Source: SFEL01 sp045603585
GTDB taxonomy: Bacteria > Bacillota > Clostridia > Christensenellales > CAG-138
Assembly: GCA_045603585.1 (NCBI GenBank)
Contig: JAZUMK010000023.1
Span: forward strand, 12,212 to 76,211
DNA length: 64,000 bases
Reading direction: 5' to 3'
Positions 52,678 through 61,328 of the stretch are shown piece after piece. The notes beneath the pieces are model-generated. The model worked only from the letters and a program-made list of their open reading frames with translations, searched no databases and was not told where the DNA came from. Each line of letters starts with the position of its first letter. The first letter of the stretch is position 1. Both the position numbers and the translations under genes were made by a program.

Positions 52678-53544
52678 ATGGATACAAATCTGTTCAAGTA
52701 CATGGCTTTTATAAAAACAGCGGAATACGGCAGCTTTACAAAAGCGGCGGAAATACTGAATTATTCCCAGTCCGGCATAAGCCGCATGATAAATGATCTT
52801 GAGCGGGAGTGGAATGTGGCATTGCTTGAGCGCAGCAGAGCGGGGGTAAAGCTGACCTCGGACGGAATGAAGCTGCTGCCATATGCAAAAAGGGTATGTG
52901 AAGAGCACGCAAGGCTGCAGAATCAGGTGGATGAGCTTAACGGTTTACAGACGGGGCTAATCAGAATTGGAACATTTTCCAGTGTTGCTACACATTGGAT
53001 ACCTAATATGATACATGAATTCCAGGGGGATTATCCCAATGTGGACTATGAGCTACTGCTGGGAGATTATGATGAGATTGAGGAATGGATAGCGGAAGGG
53101 CGTGTGGATTGCGGTTTCTTAAGGCTGCCTGTACGCAGAGAGTCTGAAAGCACGTTTCTTGAGAGGGATCCGCTGCTTGCTATATTGCCGGAAAACCATC
53201 CGTTGTGCTCAGAGGAAAAGGTATCGCTGCAATCGCTATGCAGAGAGAAGTTTATACTGCTGGAGCGTGGCGGTAAAACTGAGGTGTCCGAAATATTTGA
53301 AAGGAACGGTCTTACACTTTCGGCCCATATCACCACCTGGGATGACTATGCCATAATGTCCATGGTGGAGGGAGGACTGGGCGTAAGCATACTTCCGAAG
53401 CTGATACTGCGCCGCATACCTTACAGGATAGTGGTAAAGGAGCTGGATATACCTGCGTACAGGGATATATGCTTTGCGGTTAAAAACAGCAGGAGCGCCT
53501 CCCTTGCGGTAAGGCGGTTTATGGATTATATAAAGTATAGATAA
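52678..53544 (+). CDS. LysR family transcription regulator
   Basis: A 288-residue regulator. The N-terminal winged HTH (about 1-60, FTKAAEILNYSQSGISRMIN) is standard LysR, and residues about 90-285 form the ligand-binding domain (LIRIGTFSSVATHWIPNMI). The gene is divergent from the deacylase gene, with 115 bp between them, a common layout for a LysR factor and its target. Codon choice here is more mixed than in nearby housekeeping genes, which fits a transferred segment. Effector unknown. Confidence 0.9.
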   Translation: MDTNLFKYMAFIKTAEYGSFTKAAEILNYSQSGISRMINDLEREWNVALLERSRAGVKLTSDGMKLLPYAKRVCEEHARLQNQVDELNGLQTGLIRIGTFSSVATHWIPNMIHEFQGDYPNVDYELLLGDYDEIEEWIAEGRVDCGFLRLPVRRESESTFLERDPLLAILPENHPLCSEEKVSLQSLCREKFILLERGGKTEVSEIFERNGLTLSAHITTWDDYAIMSMVEGGLGVSILPKLILRRIPYRIVVKELDIPAYRDICFAVKNSRSASLAVRRFMDYIKYR

Positions 53545-53574
53545 AAATAGGGCGAGCAAAGCTGTTCTGCCGAT

Positions 53575-53799
53575 ATGGGCAAGGCCGGCTACGGCTACGA
53601 TGCACGCAATGACGAATACTGCATCATGGAAGACAAGGGCATCATCGACCCCACCAAGGTGACCCGCAGCGCCCTCCAGAACGCAGCCTCCATCGCCGCT
53701 ATGGTCCTCACCACCGAGAGCCTGGTATGCGACATCCCCACTCCTCCCGCTCCCGCAGTAGGCGGCGGCGACATGGGCGGCATGGGCGGCATGTATTAA
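53575..53799 (+). pseudogene. groEL 3'-end fragment (direct repeat, copy 2)
   Basis: A 5'-truncated copy of groEL encoding only the last 73 residues, after an ATG (53575) that is not part of groEL. It includes the GGMGGMY tail and stop. DNA from 53578 to 53803 matches 51721-51946 with three silent differences. There is no convincing ribosome binding site and no ATP site, so it cannot be a working chaperonin. It marks one edge of the inserted deacylase-LysR segment. A terminator follows at 53.83 kb, which may be the original groEL terminator. Confidence 0.93.
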
Positions 53800-53828
53800 T
53801 CCGCTGAAGCAAAAGTATAGGTAAATAC

Positions 53829-53866
53829 AAACCCCGCTGTCTGCAATGCAGGCAGCGGGGTTTTAT
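53829..53866 (+). terminator. Rho-independent terminator after the groEL fragment
   Basis: AACCCCGCTG and CAGCGGGGTT with a further inner CTGCAATGCAG pairing, followed by TTTATATT. Confidence 0.88.
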
Positions 53867-53891
53867 ATTGTTCTGATTCGTTGAAATATTG

Positions 53892-56096
53892 TCAATTCAT
53901 ATGCTTCCGATATACATCCATCAATTCGATATCTATAATGAAGTTCTCGGTAATGTTTTCATATGTATGTGCCTCCCGGAGCCACTGTTCCCCTTCAAAT
54001 ATAAAGCGCCGTTCCGGCATCTGCTGATGGATCAGCGGGCTGAATTGGTCACCCCAACAGCACCAAGGTGTTCCGCAAACATCCAATGCAGAAAGGAAAT
54101 CCTCCGTAAAGTCACAGGCCACATCTCCGGGGATCGAATATTGTGTTCCACATTCCAGAATCATGAAATCGACACCGTTTTCTTCCCTAAAATCGAGATA
54201 AGGGCTCAGCATTTCTTGAATCATGGTTTCATCAGCAAGAAGCAAAGACTCAGGTTCTTCTGCTGTAACCGTACCATTCGAATTGATTGTCAATACGGCG
54301 GGCGAAGGGTGCCCCACACGGTTGACATCGCCGTTGATTGTTACGGCAATATCACCGTAATTTACAACAATTCCAAGAATTTCACCGTAGCCATGGGTGG
54401 TTTCTGCGATTCGAATTTCCTTGCAGTCCTGCTGAAATTCGATCGTGCAGATATAGTGATTGCTGCGGGACCACTCTACTGTTACGTTGCCCGATGTTGA
54501 ACTGCATCCCTTTCCGTCGCCGATCGCTCCGTCTACAGCGAACTCTCCTACCTGAGTTCCGTCCGCTGAGACCTTATATTCTGCGCTTATAAATGCGTGA
54601 GGCTTCAATATTAATTCTGTGCCTACGGGAAAATCGCCTTTGAGTACGATATCTCCTTCCGCTGCATTGAAACACTGGTTGATGTAATAATAAGGCCATT
54701 GTTCTGTTCCATCAGCCAGAATGTACCCACTGAATCCCTGTGCCACTTCAGCATCTGTAAGGCCGCGGACAGGCGCACCCCATGTTACGCCCAATGTACT
54801 TGCAATCATCAATCTGTCCGGCGAAACCATGCGCACAGCGTCGATTGCTTTTTGCATAACGGCGGAGTAGATTTCATCGGTCAGTTCGTTTTCGTGATTT
54901 CCGTGGGGTTCGTTCAGCAGATTGAAGCTGAGTAGATTCGAAGGAACGTCTTTATACCGTTCGGCAATAAACTGCCAGAATCCCACAAAATAGCTTTGAC
55001 TTTCTTCATCCCAGAACAGAATATCATCACTGTCATCGCCGTTTGTTGTGTAACCGGGCATATCATGTAAATCGAAGCAGACATGGATGCTGCGCTCTGC
55101 GCACCAGTTCAACAGGTCGTCAATCGTTTCCAGATAAGCACCGCACACCCGTGTCATATCTGTTCCGTCAAAAAGCTGGTCAAATTTCAGAGGAACTCGG
55201 ACGAAGTTAAAACCGGAAAGAGCAATGGCCTCCACTTCTTCCTCTGTGTATTTTCGTCCCAATCCGAAATTATTGAACTCGTCACGAGCGATAATGGCAT
55301 GACCCTTCCAATCCGGCAGATTATCATAGGTTGCTGCTGGCATTTGGGCCGCAAGCTCTATGGATTCATCCGTCACACCGCACTCCATCGCATCCTCTGC
55401 CGAAACATAGGTGAAAAACCGGATCGTTTCATACAGACGTTCAACAGCACGAATGGCATCTCCTCGAGTCAGCATATCACCAAAATTCAACATATAATTC
55501 TCGTCGAAATCAAAATATGTTTTTCCGTTGCCGAATGAGTAGCATTCTGTGAACCATCCTGCAACATTTACATATCGCTGACCGCTTACCCATTCATAGT
55601 CTGTACCGATTAAATCATCATTCTTATACTCAGCAAATGTATCTGGAAGAAGCGGATACTCGCCAATTCCTTTCCAGAAATCCATGCCATCAGGCACAAG
55701 ATCTTCCAAGAAGGCTCGTTCCCAGAAGCCGATTGCATCCACTCTGGTACATTCAGCGGCATAGAAAAGTGCAAGCATGCCTTCCATGCGCGTCATCGGA
55801 TCATCCGCTTCACGAAAATCCGCAGAGCGTTCCTGCCATGCGCCCAGACAGTCCGGGCGCACCTCTCCAATCATTGCATCTAAAATTCCACAGAATTCAG
55901 CATAGCTGACCTGAGCATCGTAGTCGCCTTGCAGTTCATCAGATACAAAACCTAATTCTATAGCCCTTTGAATTTCGGAATCCACAGTATGTGTAACGGG
56001 GACGACTTGTTCTGTCTGCTTGCTGTCGCACCCCGCCATCACGCCCAGCATAAACACCAGACTTAGCAGCACACATATCATTCTCTTGCCTTTCAT
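53892..56096 (-). CDS. GH5-type glycoside hydrolase lipoprotein with SLH-like N-terminus
   Basis: A 734-residue lipoprotein (lipobox AGC at 21-23). Residues about 40-245 contain three degenerate SLH-like segments (AIELGFVSDELQGDYDAQVS with SYAEF; MTRMEGMLALFYA; LTRGDAIRAVERLY), pointing to wall attachment. A GH5-type barrel starts near 270 (FNNFGLGRKYTEEEV, GFNFVRVP); the acid/base is Glu396 (FNLLNEPHG) and the nucleophile is likely Glu648 (FMILECGTQ). An extra beta-rich region (about 475-610) is inserted between the two. Substrate is probably a beta-glucan or mannan. Base and codon use are AT richer than in flanking housekeeping genes, fitting transfer. GAGG lies before the ATG. Confidence 0.85.
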   Translation of the reverse strand: MKGKRMICVLLSLVFMLGVMAGCDSKQTEQVVPVTHTVDSEIQRAIELGFVSDELQGDYDAQVSYAEFCGILDAMIGEVRPDCLGAWQERSADFREADDPMTRMEGMLALFYAAECTRVDAIGFWERAFLEDLVPDGMDFWKGIGEYPLLPDTFAEYKNDDLIGTDYEWVSGQRYVNVAGWFTECYSFGNGKTYFDFDENYMLNFGDMLTRGDAIRAVERLYETIRFFTYVSAEDAMECGVTDESIELAAQMPAATYDNLPDWKGHAIIARDEFNNFGLGRKYTEEEVEAIALSGFNFVRVPLKFDQLFDGTDMTRVCGAYLETIDDLLNWCAERSIHVCFDLHDMPGYTTNGDDSDDILFWDEESQSYFVGFWQFIAERYKDVPSNLLSFNLLNEPHGNHENELTDEIYSAVMQKAIDAVRMVSPDRLMIASTLGVTWGAPVRGLTDAEVAQGFSGYILADGTEQWPYYYINQCFNAAEGDIVLKGDFPVGTELILKPHAFISAEYKVSADGTQVGEFAVDGAIGDGKGCSSTSGNVTVEWSRSNHYICTIEFQQDCKEIRIAETTHGYGEILGIVVNYGDIAVTINGDVNRVGHPSPAVLTINSNGTVTAEEPESLLLADETMIQEMLSPYLDFREENGVDFMILECGTQYSIPGDVACDFTEDFLSALDVCGTPWCCWGDQFSPLIHQQMPERRFIFEGEQWLREAHTYENITENFIIDIELMDVYRKHMN

Positions 56097-56248
56097 GGAA
56101 TTACCTCGTTTCCATATCTTATACCAGTATTATACAACCCCGGCGGAACTTTGCAACAGCATGGCGGGGGAGAGGGATGCTATGCTGTGCTTATATAATA
56201 TGAAGCAACGGCTTTACATTGGTTTGCTATGCATATATAATAGGAAAT

Positions 56249-56312
56249 GCCGCACCTCAAAAGGGGTGCGGAAGGGGTGTTTTTGCAATGAAACACCCGG
56301 CCCAGTGGACAA
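56249..56312. other. Hairpins upstream of the S10 operon promoter
   Basis: CCGCACC (56250-56256) pairs with GGTGCGG (56265-56271), and GGGTGTTT (56275-56282) pairs with AAACACCC (56291-56298). The stretch ATGAAACACCCGG at 56288 recurs in altered form, ATGAAACACTCGG, at 56535 within the operon leader. Together with the promoter and leader below, these hairpins explain most of the 490-bp gap after the GH5 gene. Confidence 0.45.
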
Positions 56313-56346
56313 TATTGTATATTATTGGATTTTTTCAAAAAAACCC

Positions 56347-56375
56347 TTGCATTATGGGTATAGATGCGCTATTAT
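56347..56375 (+). promoter_or_regulatory. Sigma-A type promoter of the S10 operon
   Basis: TTGCAT (56347-56352) and TATTAT (56370-56375) with a 17-bp spacer. It gives a leader of about 205 nt. Confidence 0.75.
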
Positions 56376-56381
56376 ATGTAC

Positions 56382-56586
56382 GTTGCGCGTCTGGGCCCTG
56401 TGTACCTGCGCGCGCAAACAATAACCAGCGTCATGCCTTTGCGGGAGGTTGCCGGTTATGCCATCCGGGTAATTTCCGCAAGGTGCCCACGATACGGGCA
56501 ACGGGCCAAGGTGCCCGGCCGAAGTATTTTAGAAATGAAACACTCGGTCGCGTGTACAGCCCGCATACTAAAAGGAGGAAAACAAC
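56382..56586 (+). promoter_or_regulatory. Structured leader of the S10 operon
   Basis: Several possible stems: TTGCGGGA (56439) with TTCCGCAA (56474); TGCCC (56484) with GGGCA (56496); CGGGC (56502) with GCCCG (56513); AGTAT (56523) with ATACT (56565), the last ending just before the rpsJ ribosome binding site. S10-operon leaders in other bacteria bind ribosomal protein L4 for feedback control. That role is an inference here. Confidence 0.5.
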
Positions 56587-56895
56587 ATGGCAAATCAGAA
56601 GATTCGTATCAAGCTGAAGGCCTACGAGCACAATCTTATCGACCAGAGCGCCGAGAAGATCGTCGAAACGGCCAAGAGGACCGGCGCACGCGTTTCCGGC
56701 CCCATCCCCCTTCCCACTGAGAAGGAGATCGTAACCATTCTCCGTTCTCCCCACAAGTACAAGGACAGCCGCGAGCAGTTCGAGATGAGAACCCACAAGC
56801 GTCTGATCGACATCCTTCAGCCCTCTGCCAAGACCGTAGACGCGCTGATGAAGCTCGATCTTCCCGCCGGTGTGGACATCGAGATCAAGCTCTAA
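56587..56895 (+). CDS. rpsJ: 30S ribosomal protein uS10
   Basis: A 102-residue protein, full length, with the classic start MANQKIRIKLKAYEHNLIDQ and the conserved GPIPLPTEKEI and THKRLIDI segments. S10 is part of the 30S head and also the NusE transcription factor. AGGAGG precedes the ATG. It is the first gene of the S10 operon, behind a long leader. Confidence 0.98.
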   Translation: MANQKIRIKLKAYEHNLIDQSAEKIVETAKRTGARVSGPIPLPTEKEIVTILRSPHKYKDSREQFEMRTHKRLIDILQPSAKTVDALMKLDLPAGVDIEIKL

Positions 56896-56914
56896 TCCTC
56901 GGAGGTGTATGAAG

Positions 56915-57541
56915 ATGAAGAAAGCTATTTTGGGCACCAAGGTCGGTATGACCCAGATGTTCAGGGAAGACGGCACCATGATCCCCGTAACCGTAGTTCT
57001 TGCCGGTCCCTGCCCCGTTGTTCAGAAGAAGAGCGTTGAGCATGATGGCTACGAAGCAGTTCAGGTTGCTTTCAAGCCCATCCGCGAAAAGCTCTGCACC
57101 AAGCCCATGCTGGGTCACTTCAAGAAGGCCGGCGTAGAGGCTCACCGCTACACCAGAGAGTTCAAGCTGGATGATACCGCTGCTTACGAAGTAGGTCAGG
57201 TCATTAAGGCTGACATCTTTGAATCCGGTGACCACGTAGACGTAACCGGCACCAGCAAAGGTAAGGGTTTCGAAGGTAACATCAAGCGCTGGAATCAGGC
57301 CCGCGGCCGCAAGACCCACGGCTCCCATTCCTACCGCGTAGCCGGCTCCATGGGCGCCTGCACCTATCCCGGCGAAGTCTTCAAGACCAAGCACCTGCCC
57401 GGCCACATGGGCCATGAGCGCATCACCGTTCAGAACCTTGAAGTGGTTCGCGTTGACGCCGAGCGTAACCTGATCCTGGTCAAGGGTGCCATCCCCGGCG
57501 CCAAGGGCGGCCTGGTAATGGTTCGCGAGACCGTTAAGTAA
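56915..57541 (+). CDS. rplC: 50S ribosomal protein uL3
   Basis: A 208-residue protein that helps form the peptidyl transferase region. It starts MKKAILGTKVGMTQMF and contains GKGFEGNIKRW and GSMGACTYPGEVFK. The second ATG at 56915 is preferred: GGAGG is 9 bp upstream, while the ATG at 56909 is only 3 bp from it. The gene lies 19 bp after rpsJ. Confidence 0.97.
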   Translation: MKKAILGTKVGMTQMFREDGTMIPVTVVLAGPCPVVQKKSVEHDGYEAVQVAFKPIREKLCTKPMLGHFKKAGVEAHRYTREFKLDDTAAYEVGQVIKADIFESGDHVDVTGTSKGKGFEGNIKRWNQARGRKTHGSHSYRVAGSMGACTYPGEVFKTKHLPGHMGHERITVQNLEVVRVDAERNLILVKGAIPGAKGGLVMVRETVK

Positions 57542-57555
57542 AGGAGGAAGCACTA

Positions 57556-58176
57556 ATGCCTAACGTTGCATTGTTCAATATTGCCGGCGAAGAGATCGGC
57601 AAGGTGAAGCTCAGCGATGAGATCTTCGGCCACGAAGTAAACGAGTCCGTTCTTCACACCGTAGTTACCGCTTACCTGGCAAACCAGCGCCAGGGCACCC
57701 AGTCTGCACTCACCCGCGCTGTAGTCAGCGGCGGCGGCATCAAGCCCTGGAGGCAGAAGGGTACCGGTCGAGCCCGTCAGGGATCCACCCGTTCACCCCA
57801 GTGGACTCACGGTGGTATCGTGTTCGCCCCCAAGCCCCGCGATTACCGCATGAGCGTAAACAAGAAGGTTAAGCGCATCGCCATGAAGAGCGCCCTGTCC
57901 AGCAAGGTTAACGACAACAACATCGTAGTATTCGATGCTCTGGACATCGCAGCTCCCAAGACCAAGGAAATGATCAAGGTTCTGGAGAACATCAAGGTTG
58001 ACAACGCCCTGGTAGTACTCCCTGAGAAGGACGAGATCGTAGAGCGCGCCACCGGCAACATCCCCGGCGTAAAGACCACTCTGGTCGGCACCCTCAATGT
58101 TTACGAGATCCTTAAGTACAAGACTCTCATCCTCACCCAGGATGCAGTCGCCAAGATCGAGGAGGTGTACGTATAA
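57556..58176 (+). CDS. rplD: 50S ribosomal protein uL4
   Basis: A 206-residue protein lining the exit tunnel; in E. coli it also represses its own operon by binding the S10 leader. GGGIKPWRQKGTGRARQGS is the long loop signature. AAGGAGG precedes the ATG. Its stop overlaps the rplW start by one base. Confidence 0.98.
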   Translation: MPNVALFNIAGEEIGKVKLSDEIFGHEVNESVLHTVVTAYLANQRQGTQSALTRAVVSGGGIKPWRQKGTGRARQGSTRSPQWTHGGIVFAPKPRDYRMSVNKKVKRIAMKSALSSKVNDNNIVVFDALDIAAPKTKEMIKVLENIKVDNALVVLPEKDEIVERATGNIPGVKTTLVGTLNVYEILKYKTLILTQDAVAKIEEVYV

Positions 58177-58472
58177 TGAAGAGCGCACATGACATCATCA
58201 TTCGCCCCGTACTCACCGAGAAGAGCTACGACAACATGACTTCCAAGACTTACACCTTCATCGTTGACAAGAAGGCCAGCAAGACTGAGGTTCGTCAGGC
58301 TGTTGAAGAGATATTCGGCGTTAAGGTTGACAGCGTAAACACCGTTAACAACCTTGGCAAGATGAAGAGGCAGGGCCTGCATCAGGGCCGTCGCCCCTCC
58401 ACCAAGAAGGCTTACGTGAAGCTGAAGAAGGATTCCAAGGGAATCGAGTTCTTCGACAGCATCGCTCAGTAA
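58176..58472 (+). CDS. rplW: 50S ribosomal protein uL23
   Basis: A 98-residue protein at the tunnel exit, a docking point for trigger factor and SRP. It has the typical DIIIRPVLTEKSYDN start and VNTVNNLGKMKRQG segment. It is coupled to rplD through a TAATG overlap. Confidence 0.97.
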   Translation: MKSAHDIIIRPVLTEKSYDNMTSKTYTFIVDKKASKTEVRQAVEEIFGVKVDSVNTVNNLGKMKRQGLHQGRRPSTKKAYVKLKKDSKGIEFFDSIAQ

Positions 58473-58484
58473 GGAGGAACACCA

Positions 58485-59318
58485 ATGGCTATCAGGAAGA
58501 TTAAACCCATCACCCCCGGTCAGCGTGGCATGACGGTCTCCGCTTTTGACGAGATCACCTGCACCACTCCGGAAAGGTCTTTGCTTGAGGACCTCAGGTC
58601 CACCGGCGGCCGCAACAACCATGGCCGCATCACCGTTCGCCATCGTGGCGGCGGAGCCAAGCGCAAGTATCGTGTAATCGACTTCAAGCGCAACAAGGAC
58701 GGCGTACCCGCAAAGGTAGCAACCATCGAGTACGACCCCAACCGCTCTGCAAACATCGCTCTGCTGCACTACGCAGATGGCGAGAAGCGCTACATCATCG
58801 CTCCCTACGGCCTGACCGTTGGCGATACCGTAGTTTCCGGCGAAAACGCTGACATCAAGGTTGGCAACGCCATGGAAATCCGCTTCATCCCCGTGGGCAC
58901 CATGATCCACTGCATCGAAATCAAGCCCGGCAAGGGCGCTCAGCTCGTCCGCTCCGCCGGCAACGCCGCTCAGCTGATGGCTAAGGAAGGCAAGTACGCT
59001 CAGGTACGTCTTCCCAGCGGTGAGGTTCGTCTGGTTCCCATGAACGCCAAGGCTACCATCGGTCAGGTTGGCAATATCGACCACGCCAACATCATGATCG
59101 GTAAGGCCGGCCGCACCCGTCACATGGGCTTCCGTCCCACCGTTCGCGGTTCTGTAATGAACCCCTGCGACCATCCCCACGGCGGTGGTGAGGGCAAGTC
59201 CCCCATCGGTCGTCCCGGTCCTGTTACCCCCTGGGGTAAGCCTGCTCTTGGCTACAAGACCCGTAAGACCAAGAACGTTAACGATAAGTTCATCGTACGC
59301 CGCAGAAACGGCAAATAG
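58485..59318 (+). CDS. rplB: 50S ribosomal protein uL2
   Basis: A 277-residue protein needed for subunit joining and the peptidyl transferase centre. It starts MAIRKIKPITPGQRGMT and has RNNHGRITVRHRGGG and the C-terminal NPCDHPHGGGEGKSPIGR with the conserved histidine. AAGGAGG precedes the ATG. Confidence 0.98.
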   Translation: MAIRKIKPITPGQRGMTVSAFDEITCTTPERSLLEDLRSTGGRNNHGRITVRHRGGGAKRKYRVIDFKRNKDGVPAKVATIEYDPNRSANIALLHYADGEKRYIIAPYGLTVGDTVVSGENADIKVGNAMEIRFIPVGTMIHCIEIKPGKGAQLVRSAGNAAQLMAKEGKYAQVRLPSGEVRLVPMNAKATIGQVGNIDHANIMIGKAGRTRHMGFRPTVRGSVMNPCDHPHGGGEGKSPIGRPGPVTPWGKPALGYKTRKTKNVNDKFIVRRRNGK

Positions 59319-59335
59319 TTGGAAAGGAGATAAGA

Positions 59336-59617
59336 ATGAGCAGGTCAGTTAAGAAAGGCCCTTACGTTGAAGAACGTCTGTTCAACCGTGTACAGGCTAT
59401 GAACGAAAGCGGCAAGAAATCCGTTGTTAAGACATGGTCCCGCGCATCTACCATCTTCCCGGACTTCGTAGGTCACACTATCGCCGTCCATGATGGCAGG
59501 AAGCACGTTCCCGTATATGTAACCGAAGAAATGGTCGGTCACAAGCTGGGTGAGTTCGCGCCCACCCGTACTTTCCGCGGCCACAGGGGCTCCGAGAAGT
59601 CCAGCGGCGGCAGATAA
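59336..59617 (+). CDS. rpsS: 30S ribosomal protein uS19
   Basis: A 93-residue 30S head protein (MSRSVKKGPYVEERLFNRV start; SRASTIFPDFVGHTIAVHDG). AAAGGAG precedes the ATG; it lies 17 bp after rplB. Confidence 0.98.
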   Translation: MSRSVKKGPYVEERLFNRVQAMNESGKKSVVKTWSRASTIFPDFVGHTIAVHDGRKHVPVYVTEEMVGHKLGEFAPTRTFRGHRGSEKSSGGR

Positions 59618-59634
59618 TAAGGAGGAAGCGTAGA

Positions 59635-60018
59635 ATGGCAACCAGGCAAAGAGAAAAGGCAGCCGCTCGCAAGGCTAACGCCGACAAGCGTCCCCATGCG
59701 ATCGCTCGCTACATTAGAATTTCTTCCCGTAAGGTAAAGGTTGTTATCGACCTGATCCGCGGCAAGAGCGTAAACGAAGCAAAGGGCATCCTGATGTACA
59801 CCCCCAAGGCAGCATCCGAGCCCGTTCTCAAGCTTCTGAACTCTGCAATAGCTAATGCAGAAAACAACCTTGGCCTCTCCGCCGACAACCTGTATGTGGC
59901 AGAGGTATTCGCAAACCAGGGTCCCACCCTGAAGCGTTTCAGGCCCAGGGCACAGGGCAGGGCGACTCGCATCCGCAAGCGCACCAGCCACATCACCATC
60001 ATCCTGGACGAAAAGTAG
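59635..60018 (+). CDS. rplV: 50S ribosomal protein uL22
   Basis: A 127-residue exit-tunnel protein. The conserved core begins near residue 21 (HAIARYIRISSRKVKVVIDL) and ends RTSHITIILDEK. The first 17-20 residues are an extra lysine- and alanine-rich extension compared with the usual 110-115-residue form. The start is firmly set by AAGGAGG upstream. The tunnel beta-hairpin contains RFRPRAQGRATRIRKR. Confidence 0.97.
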   Translation: MATRQREKAAARKANADKRPHAIARYIRISSRKVKVVIDLIRGKSVNEAKGILMYTPKAASEPVLKLLNSAIANAENNLGLSADNLYVAEVFANQGPTLKRFRPRAQGRATRIRKRTSHITIILDEK

Positions 60019-60028
60019 GAGGTAAAAA

Positions 60029-60673
60029 ATGGGACAGAAAGTTAATCCTAATGGCTTCCGCGTTGGCGTAATCAAGGATTGGAATACCCGTTGGTATGCA
60101 TCCAAGAAGGATTTCTCCGATTACCTCGTCGAGGATAAGAAGATCAGGGACCACCTGAAGAAGACCCACTATGCTGCCGGCGTAGCCAAGATCGACATCG
60201 AGCGCGCCGCCAACAAGGTGACTGTAAGCATCCACACCGCTCGTCCCGGTATGCTCATCGGTAAGGGCGGCGTAGGCGTGGACGCCATCAAGGCTGATGT
60301 ATCCGCCCTGATCGGCAAGCCCGTAAACGTGAACATCATGGAAGTACGCAACCCCGACGCTAACGCTCAGCTGGTTGCAGAAAACATCGCTCAGCAGCTG
60401 GAGAAGCGCATCAGCTTCCGCCGCGCAATGAAGCAGGCCATGCAGCGTGCCATGAAGGCCAATGCAAAGGGCATCAAGCTCCTCTGCGCAGGTCGTCTCG
60501 GCGGTGCAGAAATCGCCCGCAGCGAAGGCTACCATGACGGTTCCATCCCCCTGCAGACCATGCGTGCCGATATCGAATACGGCTTTGCCGAGGCACACAC
60601 CACCTATGGCCGTATCGGCATCAAGGTTTGGATCTACAAGGGCGAAGTTCTCAACAAGCAGAAGAAAGCGTAA
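60029..60673 (+). CDS. rpsC: 30S ribosomal protein uS3
   Basis: A 214-residue protein at the mRNA entry site. It starts MGQKVNPNGFRVGVIKDW, has the KH domain loop RPGMLIGKGGVGVDAIKAD, and the C-terminal half with LLCAGRLGGAEIARSE. GGAGG precedes the ATG, 10 bp after rplV. Confidence 0.98.
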   Translation: MGQKVNPNGFRVGVIKDWNTRWYASKKDFSDYLVEDKKIRDHLKKTHYAAGVAKIDIERAANKVTVSIHTARPGMLIGKGGVGVDAIKADVSALIGKPVNVNIMEVRNPDANAQLVAENIAQQLEKRISFRRAMKQAMQRAMKANAKGIKLLCAGRLGGAEIARSEGYHDGSIPLQTMRADIEYGFAEAHTTYGRIGIKVWIYKGEVLNKQKKA

Positions 60674-60687
60674 GGAGGCAGATTACT

Positions 60688-61119
60688 ATGTTGATGCCTA
60701 AGAGAGTAAAGCGCAGGAGAGTTCACCGCGGTCGTATGAAGGGCGCTGCCCACTGCGGTAACACCATCACTTACGGCGAATACGGCCTTGTAGCTCAGGA
60801 GCCTTCCTGGGTAACCAGCAACCAGATCGAAGCTGCCCGTATAGCCATGACCCGTTACATCAAGCGCGGCGGTCAGGTATGGATCAAGATCTTCCCCGAC
60901 AAGCCCGTAACCGAGAAGCCCGCTGAAACCCGCATGGGTTCCGGTAAAGGTTCTCCCGAGTATTGGGTAGCAGTTGTTAAGCCCGGCCGCGTAATGTTCG
61001 AGATCGCCGGCGTAAGCGAGGAAGTAGCCCACGAGGCTCTGCGTCTCGCAATGCACAAGCTGCCCCTCAAGTGCAAGATAGCCAAGAAAGAAGTAGGAGG
61101 CGAGAGCAATGAAGGCTAA
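60688..61119 (+). CDS. rplP: 50S ribosomal protein uL16
   Basis: A 143-residue protein near the A-site tRNA. It starts MLMPKRVKRRRVHRGRMKG and has RMGSGKGSPEYWVAVVKPG. The ATG at 60688 is 9 bp after GGAGG. It overlaps rpmC by 11 bp. Confidence 0.98.
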   Translation: MLMPKRVKRRRVHRGRMKGAAHCGNTITYGEYGLVAQEPSWVTSNQIEAARIAMTRYIKRGGQVWIKIFPDKPVTEKPAETRMGSGKGSPEYWVAVVKPGRVMFEIAGVSEEVAHEALRLAMHKLPLKCKIAKKEVGGESNEG

Positions 61120-61309
61120 TGAACTCAGAAAACTTTCCACCGAAGAGCTCACTGCCAAGGAAAAGGCCCTCAAGGAAGAGCTGTTCAACCTTCGCTTCCA
61201 GATGGCTACCGGCGCCCTCACCAACCCCCAGCGTGTTCGTGAGTGCAAGAAGGACGTTGCCAGGATTAAGACTCTCCTTTGCGAGCGTCAGCTGAAGGCA
61301 GCCGAGTAA
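61109..61309 (+). CDS. rpmC: 50S ribosomal protein uL29
   Basis: A 66-residue two-helix protein near the tunnel exit (MKANELRKLSTEELTAKEKA; LFNLRFQMATGALTNPQRV). Its Shine-Dalgarno (AGGAGG) lies inside the end of rplP, which it overlaps. Confidence 0.97.
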   Translation: MKANELRKLSTEELTAKEKALKEELFNLRFQMATGALTNPQRVRECKKDVARIKTLLCERQLKAAE

Positions 61310-61328
61310 GGGAAAGGAGGATATCATC

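Noticed and set aside
51947..53577. Integrase, transposase or IS element that would explain the groEL repeat
   Set aside because: Both strands contain only the deacylase and the LysR gene. No terminal inverted repeats or target-site duplication of a known IS were seen.
53575..53799. A second functional small GroEL protein
   Set aside because: It holds only the C-terminal 73 residues, lacks the ATP site and has no convincing ribosome binding site.
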